This document shows, one piece after another, positions 1-6,768 of a stretch of DNA of 64,000 nt. The notes beneath the pieces were generated by a model. It had not been told where the DNA came from. It did no database searches and saw only the letters and a list, made by a program, of their open reading frames with translations. The translations under genes were made by a program, and so were the position numbers. Each line of letters begins with the position of its first letter. Within the stretch, counting starts at the first letter, position 1. Source of the stretch: Arthrobacter sp. B3I4 (lineage in GTDB: Bacteria > Actinomycetota > Actinomycetes > Actinomycetales > Micrococcaceae); NCBI RefSeq assembly GCF_030816855.1, contig NZ_JAUSYK010000001.1, positions 2,046,001-2,110,000 of the forward strand, read 5' to 3'.

Positions 1-426
1 TTGATTGGCTGCTTCTTGATCAGTGGCCGCCGGCCCCCATCTGGCGCTTCGAGAGCGTCAGAGCCCGGATACGTTCTGGTCGCTGAAGCGACCGACACTG
101 GTGCCGTCGTGGGTTTCGTGCACGTCATTGAGTCAGACAGAATTGCCCATCTGGAGCAACTTTCGGTCTCACCTGAATATAGTCGTCGCGGATATGGGCG
201 CATGCTGATCGATGCCGCGAAGGAAGAAGCCCGAGGACGGGGGCATAACCGGCTGACTCTGCGTACGTATGCCGATATCCCTTGGAACGCGCCTTTTTAC
301 TCGCAAGCCGGTTTTGTGGAGGAGGACCCTTCGACTGACTTCCACCGCGAACTGGTCCATGTTGAATACAGCCTCGAGCTTGCTAGGTACGGGCGCCGCG
401 TACAGATGGTCGCAGTGCTGAAGTAG
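1..426 (+). CDS. GNAT-family N-acetyltransferase, possibly 5'-truncated by the window edge
   Basis: The reading frame is open from the first base, so the TTG at base 1 may not be the true start and the gene probably begins outside the window. The 141 visible residues carry the acetyl-CoA-binding core of the GNAT fold: a beta strand ending LEQLSVSPEYSRRGYGR (residues 51-67), whose RRGYGR is the pyrophosphate-binding Q/RxxGxG/A loop, then a helix, then NAPFYSQAGF (about 96-105), the usual C-terminal aromatic/Ala-Gly-Phe motif. GNAT enzymes transfer acetyl from acetyl-CoA to an amine; nothing here identifies the acceptor. The last ~20 residues after the fold look unstructured. Confidence 0.8.
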   Translation: MIGCFLISGRRPPSGASRASEPGYVLVAEATDTGAVVGFVHVIESDRIAHLEQLSVSPEYSRRGYGRMLIDAAKEEARGRGHNRLTLRTYADIPWNAPFYSQAGFVEEDPSTDFHRELVHVEYSLELARYGRRVQMVAVLK

Positions 427-500
427 TTGCTTTCCATCCATATAGCCCGGTGAGCGATCGGTCTGCGGCCAGCTGTAATCGAGCATGAAAGAATCCCAAT

Positions 501-905
501 GTGAACACCCCTCCCACGGGTTCCCTGCACCATATCGAGGTGTGGGTCCCTGACATTAACCGCGCCAAGCAGGAATGGGGTTGGATTCTGCCCCGACTGG
601 GATACACCACTTACCAAAGCTGGGACGCAGGAATCAGCTGGCGACTTGATCAGACCTACATAGTGGCTGAACAGTCACCGGCCTTGACCGGTCGGGAACA
701 CGAGCGCACTACACCAGGCCTCAACCACCTGGCGTTCCACGCCGGAAGCCAAAGAGACGTGGATGCGCTTGTCGTGGAAGGCGCTCGTCACGGATGGATG
801 CAGCTGTTCCAAGACAAGTATCCGCACGCCGGCGGACCTGATCACTATGCCGCTTACCTCTTCAACTCAGACGGCTTCGAGATCGAGCTCGTAGCCGCCG
901 GGTAA
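501..905 (+). CDS. VOC-family (glyoxalase/bleomycin resistance-like) protein
   Basis: A 134-residue single vicinal-oxygen-chelate domain with a GTG start. The N-terminal HHIEVWVPD (about residues 10-18) and internal LNHLAFHA (about 73-80) are the paired beta-alpha-beta starts of the two modules. The C-terminal YLFNSDGFEIELV (about 118-130) carries the usual terminal metal-ligand glutamate. Such proteins are metal-dependent lyases or dioxygenases, or drug-binding resistance proteins, normally dimeric. The substrate cannot be deduced. It follows the GNAT gene by 74 bases with no strong Shine-Dalgarno. Confidence 0.8.
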   Translation: MNTPPTGSLHHIEVWVPDINRAKQEWGWILPRLGYTTYQSWDAGISWRLDQTYIVAEQSPALTGREHERTTPGLNHLAFHAGSQRDVDALVVEGARHGWMQLFQDKYPHAGGPDHYAAYLFNSDGFEIELVAAG

Positions 906-921
906 GCAGAATGTGGCGAGT

Positions 922-951
922 GTCCGGTGAAGGATCCCTTGCCGGGCGCCG
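922..951. repeat. GGATCC-centred palindromic intergenic element, copy 1
   Basis: An imperfect palindrome with CCGG at each end around AAGGATCCCTT, followed by GGGCGCC. The same pattern recurs at 1751-1777, 4156-4184 and 4943-4974, always between genes. This copy lies about 70 bases upstream of the membrane protein gene at 1020. It could be an operator, a promoter-associated element or a miniature repeat. Confidence 0.5.
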
Positions 952-1019
952 CACGGTCGCAGTCCAGCTGTAGTCATGGCGGGGCGTCCGGTGCCTGTTA
1001 AGCCGGTAAAGTGCGCCTC

Positions 1020-1721
1020 ATGACATTGGGGGATGCCACACCTAACCCTGTTCGCCGGCAGTGGGGATTCGCTGCTGTGTGCGTGATGGTCGCATCGCTG
1101 ACGCTGCTGGTCTTTGGACTGTCCCGGGTGCCGGTGATCCAGCTGCTGCCTTGGTATGTGGCCGCATATCTCCTGATCGGGGCCTGCATCTTCGTCCCGG
1201 TCGGAAGGCTCCCGTCGCTGCGACAGGCCGCGGCGTTCCTGCTTCCGGGCGTCCTGCTCGTCGCCCTTGCGCTGACGAACCTGGGCTTCTGGGCGGGTGG
1301 CTGGCTGCTCGGGCTCCCGGCCTGGGGCCTGCTGCTGACCCGCTGGACGGTAAAGAACCGGCTTCCCGGGGTGCAGGTCCTGAAGTTCTTGGCCATGCTG
1401 GTGTTAGGCCTGCTCATCTTCACTTTCAACGTGGTTTTCGTGGTGTTCAGCCCTGGACTATTCCTGCTGCCAATCATTCCCCTCGTCCGCCTGACCCACC
1501 CCAAATACCGGGCACGGACGTTGGAGGCAGTCTTGGAGGTTCTTCTGGGGTTCGCAGTAGTCGTGGTGGCCTTCGCGATTCCCACGCCGGAAGGATGGTG
1601 GTCTTCGCTCTGGATCTACGCCGGAGGCGCCGCGACTGCAGGACTCATGATCACATTCTGGGCCGGCGGATTGCCTCGGCCCTCCAGGCGCCTGCAGCTT
1701 AACGACGGGGCCATCGTCTAG
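1020..1721 (+). CDS. Multi-pass membrane protein of unknown function (full-length copy of a duplicated pair)
   Basis: A 233-residue protein with about six or seven hydrophobic segments, for example around residues 15-37, 42-59, 70-105, 120-155, 165-185 and 195-215. I do not recognise the family. ATG at 1020 is chosen over the in-frame GTG at 1011 because GGTAAAG sits just upstream. The C-terminal ~95 residues, including GLFLLPIIPLVRL and PTPEGWWSSLWIYAGGA, are nearly repeated in the shorter gene at 5003-5377, so this is the longer member of a local duplication. GGATCC palindromes lie on both sides of it (922-951 and 1751-1777). Confidence 0.7.
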   Translation: MTLGDATPNPVRRQWGFAAVCVMVASLTLLVFGLSRVPVIQLLPWYVAAYLLIGACIFVPVGRLPSLRQAAAFLLPGVLLVALALTNLGFWAGGWLLGLPAWGLLLTRWTVKNRLPGVQVLKFLAMLVLGLLIFTFNVVFVVFSPGLFLLPIIPLVRLTHPKYRARTLEAVLEVLLGFAVVVVAFAIPTPEGWWSSLWIYAGGAATAGLMITFWAGGLPRPSRRLQLNDGAIV

Positions 1722-1750
1722 CTCTGACTCGGAGAGTATCGTCGGCGGCG

Positions 1751-1777
1751 CCCGGAGAAGGATCCCTTTGCGGCACG
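1751..1777. repeat. GGATCC-centred intergenic element, copy 2
   Basis: CCCGGAGAAGGATCCCTTTG followed by CGGCACG, 30 bases after the stop codon of the membrane protein gene. It is the least symmetrical of the four copies but keeps the AAGGATCCCTT core exactly as in copy 1. Confidence 0.4.
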
Positions 1778-1903
1778 TATCCCATCGAGCGGCTCAAGAT
1801 CTTGGTCAATTCCGATGGGCGACCGAGCATCTAGGGCACTTTGGATAATTGTTGGGGTAGGTTTCTTTCATCCGGGCGGGCGCCCGAGCACGGAGGGGGA
1901 CCA

Positions 1904-2563
1904 TTGCAGACATCAAACGAGGGGCCGGTTAAGGGAAAGCCAGATACAGCCAGCGGATCCGGCCGTTATGCGATTGTGCGTCCGGCCAGGACGTATCGGT
2001 CGGCATCGGCTCGACCGGCGGCGGCAGGCGTGTGGATATGCGCCGCCGGAACGCTGACGTGGTTGTTGATTGCCGGAGACGTCAGTGCCGCGGTACGCGC
2101 TGCGCCTTGGCTGGTTCTGTTGTCCTGGTTTGTTTATGCGTCCCAATGGCGGCCGTGCCTGCGCGTCGACGGCTTTGGGTTCGAGGTGATCAATGGCCTG
2201 CGCGACCACCGGATACCGTTTGGGACCGTTAAGGACATCGAGGTCCGGTACACCACGGCGATCTGGGCGGCCGGCAAGAAGTACGTGAGCTGGGGAGCTC
2301 CGTCCCCGCCGTCCGCATTCGGCTCCGGGTTTCAGAATGAAGTAAACCTAAAGAGCCGTCCTTTCGCCGCGCTTCCGAGCAACGAACGCATCAGCCAACC
2401 GGAGGGGAGAACCGGACGTGATGACATCGTCGCCGCGTGGCAAGACGCCCGATCCGCCGGCTTCACCTCCACACATGAGACAGTCGTCTCTAAGTGGAAT
2501 GCGCCCGTGATCGTCGTCGGGCTGCTCGCGATTGGGTCAGTGATCGCCACAGCTTTGACGTAA
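1904..2563 (+). CDS. PH-domain-containing membrane protein (bPH_6-like)
   Basis: The frame is open from 1841, but TTG at 1904 is preceded at good spacing by GGAGGGGGA (1892-1900), so this start is preferred, giving 219 residues. After a polar N-terminus come two hydrophobic segments (AAGVWICAAGTLTWLLIAG and WLVLLSWFVYAS). A beta-rich stretch follows: CLRVDGFGFEVINGLRDHRI then PFGTVKDIEV. This matches the arrangement of actinobacterial membrane proteins related to the low-molecular-weight antigen 6 PH domain (PF10756), where DGxxVxNGLRxxxIPW is typical. A third hydrophobic segment closes the protein (VIVVGLLAIGSVIATAL). The role of the family is not established. Confidence 0.65.
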   Translation: MQTSNEGPVKGKPDTASGSGRYAIVRPARTYRSASARPAAAGVWICAAGTLTWLLIAGDVSAAVRAAPWLVLLSWFVYASQWRPCLRVDGFGFEVINGLRDHRIPFGTVKDIEVRYTTAIWAAGKKYVSWGAPSPPSAFGSGFQNEVNLKSRPFAALPSNERISQPEGRTGRDDIVAAWQDARSAGFTSTHETVVSKWNAPVIVVGLLAIGSVIATALT

Positions 2564-2636
2564 GTGCCGGCCCAGGCACCGCTAGAGATTCCGGAAGGGG
2601 ATGGTCCACCGCAACGCTCCCCGGTTTGGGGAACGT

Positions 2637-2846
2637 TCAGTGGGCCTGCTTTTGGCCGATGGAATGGTACCGACGGATAAGCCGTCGAGTATGAAAGGCA
2701 GCCAGCAACCCGGAGACTGTGGCGAAGCCGGCTCCGAATCCTGCCAGCGCCAACCCGGTTGCTCCCGATACATCGAAGGCGATGACGGTGTAAACGGCCG
2801 TCACCGCGGCTGCTCCCAGTCCAGCGGTCAGCGCCCGTGGCAGCAC
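2637..2846 (-). CDS. Small two-helix membrane protein, hypothetical
   Basis: A 69-residue protein with two hydrophobic helices (about residues 5-25 and 30-50) ending in a basic HTRRLIRRYHS tail, suggesting a cytoplasmic C-terminus. Its ATG lies 19 bases inside the 3' end of the upstream minus-strand gene (2828-3157), so the two are probably translated from one message. I do not recognise either. Coding status is inferred from the membrane-protein composition and the overlap. Confidence 0.5.
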   Translation of the reverse strand: MLPRALTAGLGAAAVTAVYTVIAFDVSGATGLALAGFGAGFATVSGLLAAFHTRRLIRRYHSIGQKQAH

Positions 2847-3157
2847 GACTGATAAGGAGTGCTGGCGTCAATCCAAAGCGCCACTACCGAACCGGCACCC
2901 GTTGCCAGCCCGGCAGCAGATCCGACAACGAGCCCGAGTAGGGACATGAAGAATATCTGGCCGCCATTCATGCCCCACAGCCCGAACTGCTCGGGATACA
3001 GGACTGCCTGAATGGTGGAAAACGCTGAGATGCCGGCGCCGACAGTCGCACCCAGCAGTGCCCCGGTAAGAACAGCGCGGACCAGAAGAGGCAACGCCAC
3101 TGTCTGTACATCTCGCGTGGCTGCCCGACCCATATTCGACACCCTAGCGGACGGCAT
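2828..3157 (-). CDS. Small membrane protein, hypothetical
   Basis: A 109-residue protein with a short basic N-terminus and two or three glycine-rich hydrophobic segments, the first about residues 22-48 (LLVRAVLTGALLGATVGAGI) and the second about 68-95 (IFFMSLLGLVVGSAAGLATG). An internal ATG at 3133 is an alternative start. The 3' end overlaps the next small membrane gene by 19 bases, indicating an operon of two. No family is recognised. A partner role in a small membrane complex is possible but unsupported. Confidence 0.55.
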   Translation of the reverse strand: MPSARVSNMGRAATRDVQTVALPLLVRAVLTGALLGATVGAGISAFSTIQAVLYPEQFGLWGMNGGQIFFMSLLGLVVGSAAGLATGAGSVVALWIDASTPYQSCCHGR

Positions 3158-3239
3158 AGGAGAAGTGGGGCCGCCTGCAATGGGCTCGTCAAAGGGACCG
3201 GTGTCCGCTTCGAGTCGCGCCAGTTAGAGGGGGCTCAGC

Positions 3240-3277
3240 GGGCACTCGGGTGCCCGTAAGCCGATCGGCCTACGGGC
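3240..3277 (-). terminator. Two overlapping, mutually exclusive hairpins
   Basis: GGGCAC (3240-3245) pairs with GTGCCC (3250-3255). Alternatively GCCCGTA (3252-3258) pairs with TACGGGC (3271-3277), with GCCGATCGGC inside as an extra palindrome. The two structures share bases 3252-3255, so only one can form at a time. The element lies just downstream of the minus-strand gene at 3303-3620, where a terminator is expected. No clear T-run follows on either strand. Confidence 0.45.
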
Positions 3278-3302
3278 GCCATCTAGGGGCGCATGTCGAT
3301 CC

Positions 3303-3620
3303 TTAACCGCGCGTGTAACGCGGAGTCAAAGAATCTGTTTTCAGCGCTTCGGCGTGGCGCATGATGAGAGAAGCTGCGATTAAAACAGCAGAGAATATGA
3401 TGCAGACGGCCGGGGCTAGCAGGTAGAAGGTCGTGACCAGTATTGCCACTGGTGCGGCCCCTACGAACGTAGCGGTGCCGAAGTTGCTAATGATAAGCGG
3501 GCTCATCAGTACCAATAGGACAGCGACTACAGCGAGACCTGCCCCGGTACGCATCGTCATCCTTGACAATTTTGAAGCTTCCACCTCGGACCCCCGTCCA
3601 ATCAGTTGAGTACCAGACAA
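3303..3620 (-). CDS. Small membrane protein, hypothetical
   Basis: A 105-residue protein with two long hydrophobic segments, about residues 27-50 (GLAVVAVLLVLMSPLIISNF) and 57-87 (AILVTTFYLLAPAVCIIFSA), then a polar tail of about 15 residues. The ATG at 3620 gives the full length. A later ATG at about 3560 would remove the polar N-terminus and still keep both helices. I do not recognise the family. It stands alone, with the paired hairpins 3240-3277 after its stop. Confidence 0.5.
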   Translation of the reverse strand: MSGTQLIGRGSEVEASKLSRMTMRTGAGLAVVAVLLVLMSPLIISNFGTATFVGAAPVAILVTTFYLLAPAVCIIFSAVLIAASLIMRHAEALKTDSLTPRYTRG

Positions 3621-3845
3621 TCAGCAGGGACCCTGTTCCGCAAGGAAATACCTAGGAACGTTATGTCGTGGGGACTGTGGATGATTTCGAGGCGGTTCCG
3701 TAGCGGATCTTCTTCCGGTAGAGCCCCGCACAGAATGCTCGTGCGCGACTGTTGTGTAAGTGTCCCGTTGTAGGATCGGCTTATGGGAAGCCCGGCACGC
3801 GAGCCGCGACAAGGGAGGCGGCAAATGATGTGCGGCGCCGAGTCC

Positions 3846-4118
3846 TCAGCGCCTATCAGGCAACCGTGATCTGAGTTCTTCTGCGAAGGACGCGATGGCC
3901 TGACGCCGGTCTCGGGTGAATGTTCCGGCCTGCATATCCAAGACTGCCCGGCTGCCGTGCTCATCCAAGCCCAACAGCTGACCCACCCGACGGATCGCTT
4001 CGTCCATGTCCTGGGAATCCTCAATCTCATGGAAGACCTCGTCCCGCCGATCCATCGCCTGCACCAGAGCCTCGTGGAGCATCAACTGCTGCCTGATCTG
4101 CCGCTCGTCCTCATCCAT
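3846..4118 (-). CDS. Small helical protein resembling the C-gate/tail region of DNA gyrase subunit A
   Basis: A 90-residue all-helical, highly charged protein. Residues about 45-75, QLLGLDEHGSRAVLDMQAGT then FTRDRRQAIASF, follow the pattern in GyrA/ParC where the coiled-coil arm returns to the core (LxxLLGIDExQAxAILDMxLxxLTxxER). The preceding helix, ALVQAMDRRDEVFHEIEDSQ, matches the GyrA helix that runs through an ALDxVIxxIRxS-type segment. No catalytic tyrosine, nucleotide-binding or wing domain is present. Stand-alone short proteins of this kind occur in actinobacteria annotated as gyrase-like; their role is unknown to me. GyrA binding or interference is an inference. Confidence 0.65.
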   Translation of the reverse strand: MDEDERQIRQQLMLHEALVQAMDRRDEVFHEIEDSQDMDEAIRRVGQLLGLDEHGSRAVLDMQAGTFTRDRRQAIASFAEELRSRLPDRR

Positions 4119-4155
4119 GCGGCGATTCTCGCACGACGAAGGTCATGGCATGGAG

Positions 4156-4184
4156 TACCGGTGGAGGATCCGCTTACGGACGCT
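4156..4184. repeat. GGATCC-centred intergenic element, copy 3
   Basis: TACCGGTGGAGGATCCGCTT followed by ACGGACGCT, lying between the start of the GyrA-like gene (4118) and the end of the next minus-strand gene (4197). It has the same CCGGT-AGGATCC-CTT-CGG(G/A)CGC layout as the copies at 922 and 4943. Confidence 0.45.
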
Positions 4185-4196
4185 GGGGTGTGACCG

Positions 4197-4883
4197 TTAG
4201 CTCCGGGTCGTGAACTGGACCTGGATTCGTTTGAGCTCGGCACGTGGAAGTACTGCGGTCACGACGCCGCCGCCTGCCAGGTGGGCTCCGACGCCGTACA
4301 CGAACGGGTCCGTATCGACCTCCGCACCCGGCACGTCGACTCCGTTGATGACGGTCCTGGCCTGGCTGTTGACCATCCGGCCGGTAACTGTGGGGGCGTG
4401 CTGGTCCCACGGGTTGCTGCCCGGCCAGAGCTCTTGCCGATATTGGTTCATGAGGATGTGGTTGACATGGTCAACCAACAGGCTTCGAACCGAAGAACGC
4501 TCGGATGGATCGCGGTGCCAGGTGGTTCGCACGGCCTCCTCAAGTTGCGGGTAACGCAGGCGCTCCACGTACTCGATCAGCCAAGGGGGCCGCGGCCATG
4601 GCGGAACTTCCTCGATCGATCTGCGTGTCTTCTCGTTGAGGTCCGCGAGGTTTACCGGGTCTGAGCGGTCATCCGGGTTTCGCCAGAGCGTATAGGTGAT
4701 GCTCGCCGTCATCTCGTTGTACCCACGATCATCCAGGCCGTAGCTCAGACTGACGGAGTCCGTGTCCTCCAGCGAAGGTTGGGGCATAAGCCCCAGCACC
4801 GGAATAGGCATGAGTTTTAGGTTCTCGACCCATTCGGCACGGGGGTCGGGGGCGTCTTCGGGGAGAATGCCAGCCAGTCTCAT
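4197..4883 (-). CDS. Hypothetical soluble protein
   Basis: A 228-residue protein from ATG at 4883. An in-frame TTG at 4901 would add six residues; neither has a convincing Shine-Dalgarno. The sequence is soluble and charged, rich in tryptophan and proline in the middle (EEVPPWPRPPWLIEYVERL), with a hydrophobic glycine-rich strand near the C-terminus (GVGAHLAGGGVVTAVLPRAE). No signal peptide, membrane segment or recognised motif is visible. I do not recognise the family. It lies between two GGATCC elements. Confidence 0.55.
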   Translation of the reverse strand: MRLAGILPEDAPDPRAEWVENLKLMPIPVLGLMPQPSLEDTDSVSLSYGLDDRGYNEMTASITYTLWRNPDDRSDPVNLADLNEKTRRSIEEVPPWPRPPWLIEYVERLRYPQLEEAVRTTWHRDPSERSSVRSLLVDHVNHILMNQYRQELWPGSNPWDQHAPTVTGRMVNSQARTVINGVDVPGAEVDTDPFVYGVGAHLAGGGVVTAVLPRAELKRIQVQFTTRS

Positions 4884-4942
4884 GCCTCGACTATGAATCA
4901 AACGAGGGTACCTGTAAATGGGAATGAGATTCAGGCCGCACG

Positions 4943-4974
4943 TGTCCCGGTAAAGGATCCACTGTCGGGCGCCA
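4943..4974. repeat. GGATCC-centred intergenic element, copy 4
   Basis: Imperfect palindrome CCCGGTAAAGGATCC with ACTGTCGGGCGC, located 28 bases upstream of the truncated membrane gene at 5003. Copy 1 occupies the equivalent position upstream of the full-length paralogue at 1020. The element therefore may have been duplicated with the gene or may control both. Confidence 0.5.
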
Positions 4975-5002
4975 GGAAGATGCGGGGCCTTATCCTCGAT
5001 CG

Positions 5003-5377
5003 ATGGAGCGTTTTGAGAAACGGTGGGGCAGTCCCGTCTTCGTGGTCTTCAGCCCCGGGTTATTCCTGCTGCCAATCATTCCCCTCGTCCGCCTTGCCTA
5101 CCCGGAATACCGGGCCCGCACGTTGCAGACAGTCGTGGAGATTCTGCTGGGGGTCGCCGTTGTTGTGGTGGCCTTTGCGCTTCCGACCCCGGAAGGATGG
5201 TGGTCTTCGCTCTGGATCTACGCTGGAGGGGCCTCGACTGAGGGGCTCGTTATCGCGTTCTGGGCCCGCGGACTGCCCCGCCACTCCAGGCGCCGGCAGC
5301 TTAGCGACGGGGTCATCGCCTGGCTCCGACTCGGCCCGAATCAGCGTATGCCTCTCTCCGGTGCTCCGCCTTCGTGA
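5003..5377 (+). CDS. Truncated paralogue of the membrane protein at 1020-1721, probably decaying
   Basis: A 124-residue frame whose residues about 12-105 match the last ~95 residues of the protein encoded at 1020-1721 at most positions, including exact blocks FVVFSPGLFLLPIIPLVRL and PTPEGWWSSLWIYAGGA. The N-terminal ~140 residues of the long copy, with its first four or so membrane helices, are absent; only an unrelated MERFEKRWGSP precedes the match. Where the long copy stops (TAG at 1719-1721) this copy reads TGG, so translation runs on into sequence homologous to the other copy's 3' untranslated region. This looks like a partial duplication with internal deletion and stop loss. Expression is uncertain. 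Confidence 0.5.
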   Translation: MERFEKRWGSPVFVVFSPGLFLLPIIPLVRLAYPEYRARTLQTVVEILLGVAVVVVAFALPTPEGWWSSLWIYAGGASTEGLVIAFWARGLPRHSRRRQLSDGVIAWLRLGPNQRMPLSGAPPS

Positions 5378-5434
5378 CAGGCACTCTGCACCGCCTCGGG
5401 AGACAGTGAAAGGACCCGTAGTCCGCCTCGGCTG

Positions 5435-6094
5435 TCATCCAAACTTCGTCCATTCTCCTTCGGAAACGACCTCGACGGAGTCGTCGACGACCTTGATGGC
5501 TGTCTGTTCGTCGATGGCGTAGGAGGAAACGCCAACATCGGCGGCCCACCGCTCTGCGTGTGCCATGGTGTTGGTCGGGAAGGCATTCAAGTGCGGGAAG
5601 ATCGAAAAGTCGACGACGCCCAGGGTGCGATCATCCGGAGCGGACGGCCACTCGACGAAGTATTCCCCGATCCGGGGTGTCATGACCATGCTGCCGGCGC
5701 TCACTCCCACCCACACCGTGTCGGGTAGTGACGGCAGCAGCTCGGCCAGCCCGGACTCCCGCATCCAGTGGTACAGGTACGTCGCGTCGCCGCCGTCGAC
5801 GAGGAGCACGTCGGCCTCGCGGAGCCAGGGGACCCAGCGCTCCGCGCCGATGCTGGGCAGCGCCGTGAGCTCAAGGACGCCGAGCGAGGCCCAGCCGAGG
5901 CCGGACAAGTGACGGGAGCCGGGTCCGGCGGCCAGGAGACGCCGGACCGACGCCGGTCCGCACATCGGGTGGCCCCACTGCGCTGTGGGGATCACCAGGG
6001 CATGGCTCTCGGCGATCGGCTTGTCGAGAAGTCGCACGAGCGCCGAGTGGATGCTCGGGTTCGTTACGCCGCCTGATGTAAGCAAGAGCTTCAA
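5435..6094 (-). CDS. Peptidase E-like / S51-family type 1 glutamine amidotransferase-like protein
   Basis: The 219-residue protein begins at a TTG (6094) that forms a TTGA overlap with the stop of the upstream gene, with GGGGGA four bases before it. The frame is open upstream, but nothing conserved precedes KLLLTSGG. The hallmark of S51 peptidases is present: a nucleophile elbow VGVSAGSMVM (about residues 120-129) containing the catalytic serine, preceded by EADVLLVDGGDATYLYHWM, the strand and turn with the GG(D/N) motif. The histidine-containing FSIFPHLN near the C-terminus fits the third conserved region. Peptidase E cleaves Asp-X dipeptides in the cytoplasm; specificity here is not shown. 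Confidence 0.75.
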   Translation of the reverse strand: MKLLLTSGGVTNPSIHSALVRLLDKPIAESHALVIPTAQWGHPMCGPASVRRLLAAGPGSRHLSGLGWASLGVLELTALPSIGAERWVPWLREADVLLVDGGDATYLYHWMRESGLAELLPSLPDTVWVGVSAGSMVMTPRIGEYFVEWPSAPDDRTLGVVDFSIFPHLNAFPTNTMAHAERWAADVGVSSYAIDEQTAIKVVDDSVEVVSEGEWTKFG

Positions 6095-6618
6095 CAGTTC
6101 CCCCAGTGTTCGTGTGCGGATGTTCGAAGTGTCTGATGACGGGCGACCGGGCCATCCGTCAGCCGTGTGTGTTGGCGGATTTGCGGGCCATATCCCAGGA
6201 ATAGAGCCAGAGATCCCGCTGCGATGAGAGCGACGAGCCCTCCGGCGAAGAGCCCGAGCATCACCCCGGGGGAGGTGTACCCGGTTTCGTTCAGTGCGAT
6301 GAAGGCCGTCACAACGAGCGCGACGAATGCGAGCAGGCAACCGATCACCGCACCTAACCACTTATGAGCAGATGAGTCGACTCTATGCTCACGGGAAAGC
6401 CGGACCAGCAGCAGCCCAATGACGGCGATGGCTTGCCAGCAAACGATCGCGCAGGCGCCCCAGACCAGTGCCGGGACGGCGAGCGGACGGACTTCAGGAA
6501 AAAGAGAAACCGCCCTCTCCACGGCCGCGGGCAAAGCCCATACCTGCACTAAAACGGACAACAGTAGGAGGACGAGAAGCGCCACAAACAGCGTGCACGA
6601 GGTATTACGACTCATCAC
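6091..6618 (-). CDS. Four-helix membrane protein, DUF2975-like
   Basis: A 175-residue protein with four hydrophobic segments: about residues 8-30, 45-75, 87-112 and 117-143. This is the size and topology of DUF2975 membrane proteins, to which I assign it tentatively. The start is GTG at 6618 or ATG at 6615; GGGA lies several bases upstream. The C-terminal ~30 residues are polar. Its TGA overlaps the TTG start of the peptidase E-like gene, so the two are probably translationally coupled. Confidence 0.55.
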   Translation of the reverse strand: MMSRNTSCTLFVALLVLLLLSVLVQVWALPAAVERAVSLFPEVRPLAVPALVWGACAIVCWQAIAVIGLLLVRLSREHRVDSSAHKWLGAVIGCLLAFVALVVTAFIALNETGYTSPGVMLGLFAGGLVALIAAGSLALFLGYGPQIRQHTRLTDGPVARHQTLRTSAHEHWGNC

Positions 6619-6768
6619 TTGTTCCCGCCCGTTCTTGGTGGCGCCTTCCGATGCTTCAGTTCCCCCATTGGCGAAGCATAATCCCCGACGGAGCGCACCA
6701 GCTATCTATAAGGGAATCCAGTTGATGGCAATACAAATCGAAACGGAGAAAGCTGCAATACTCTGACG

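Noticed and set aside
3621..3845. Small genes in the gap between two minus-strand genes
   Set aside because: The open frames there are short, compositionally odd and lack ribosome-binding sites; nothing was supportable.
6095..6361. N-terminal extension of the peptidase E-like protein
   Set aside because: The frame is open but arginine-rich and unlike the family, and it lies entirely within the DUF2975-like gene; the TTGA overlap gives a better start.
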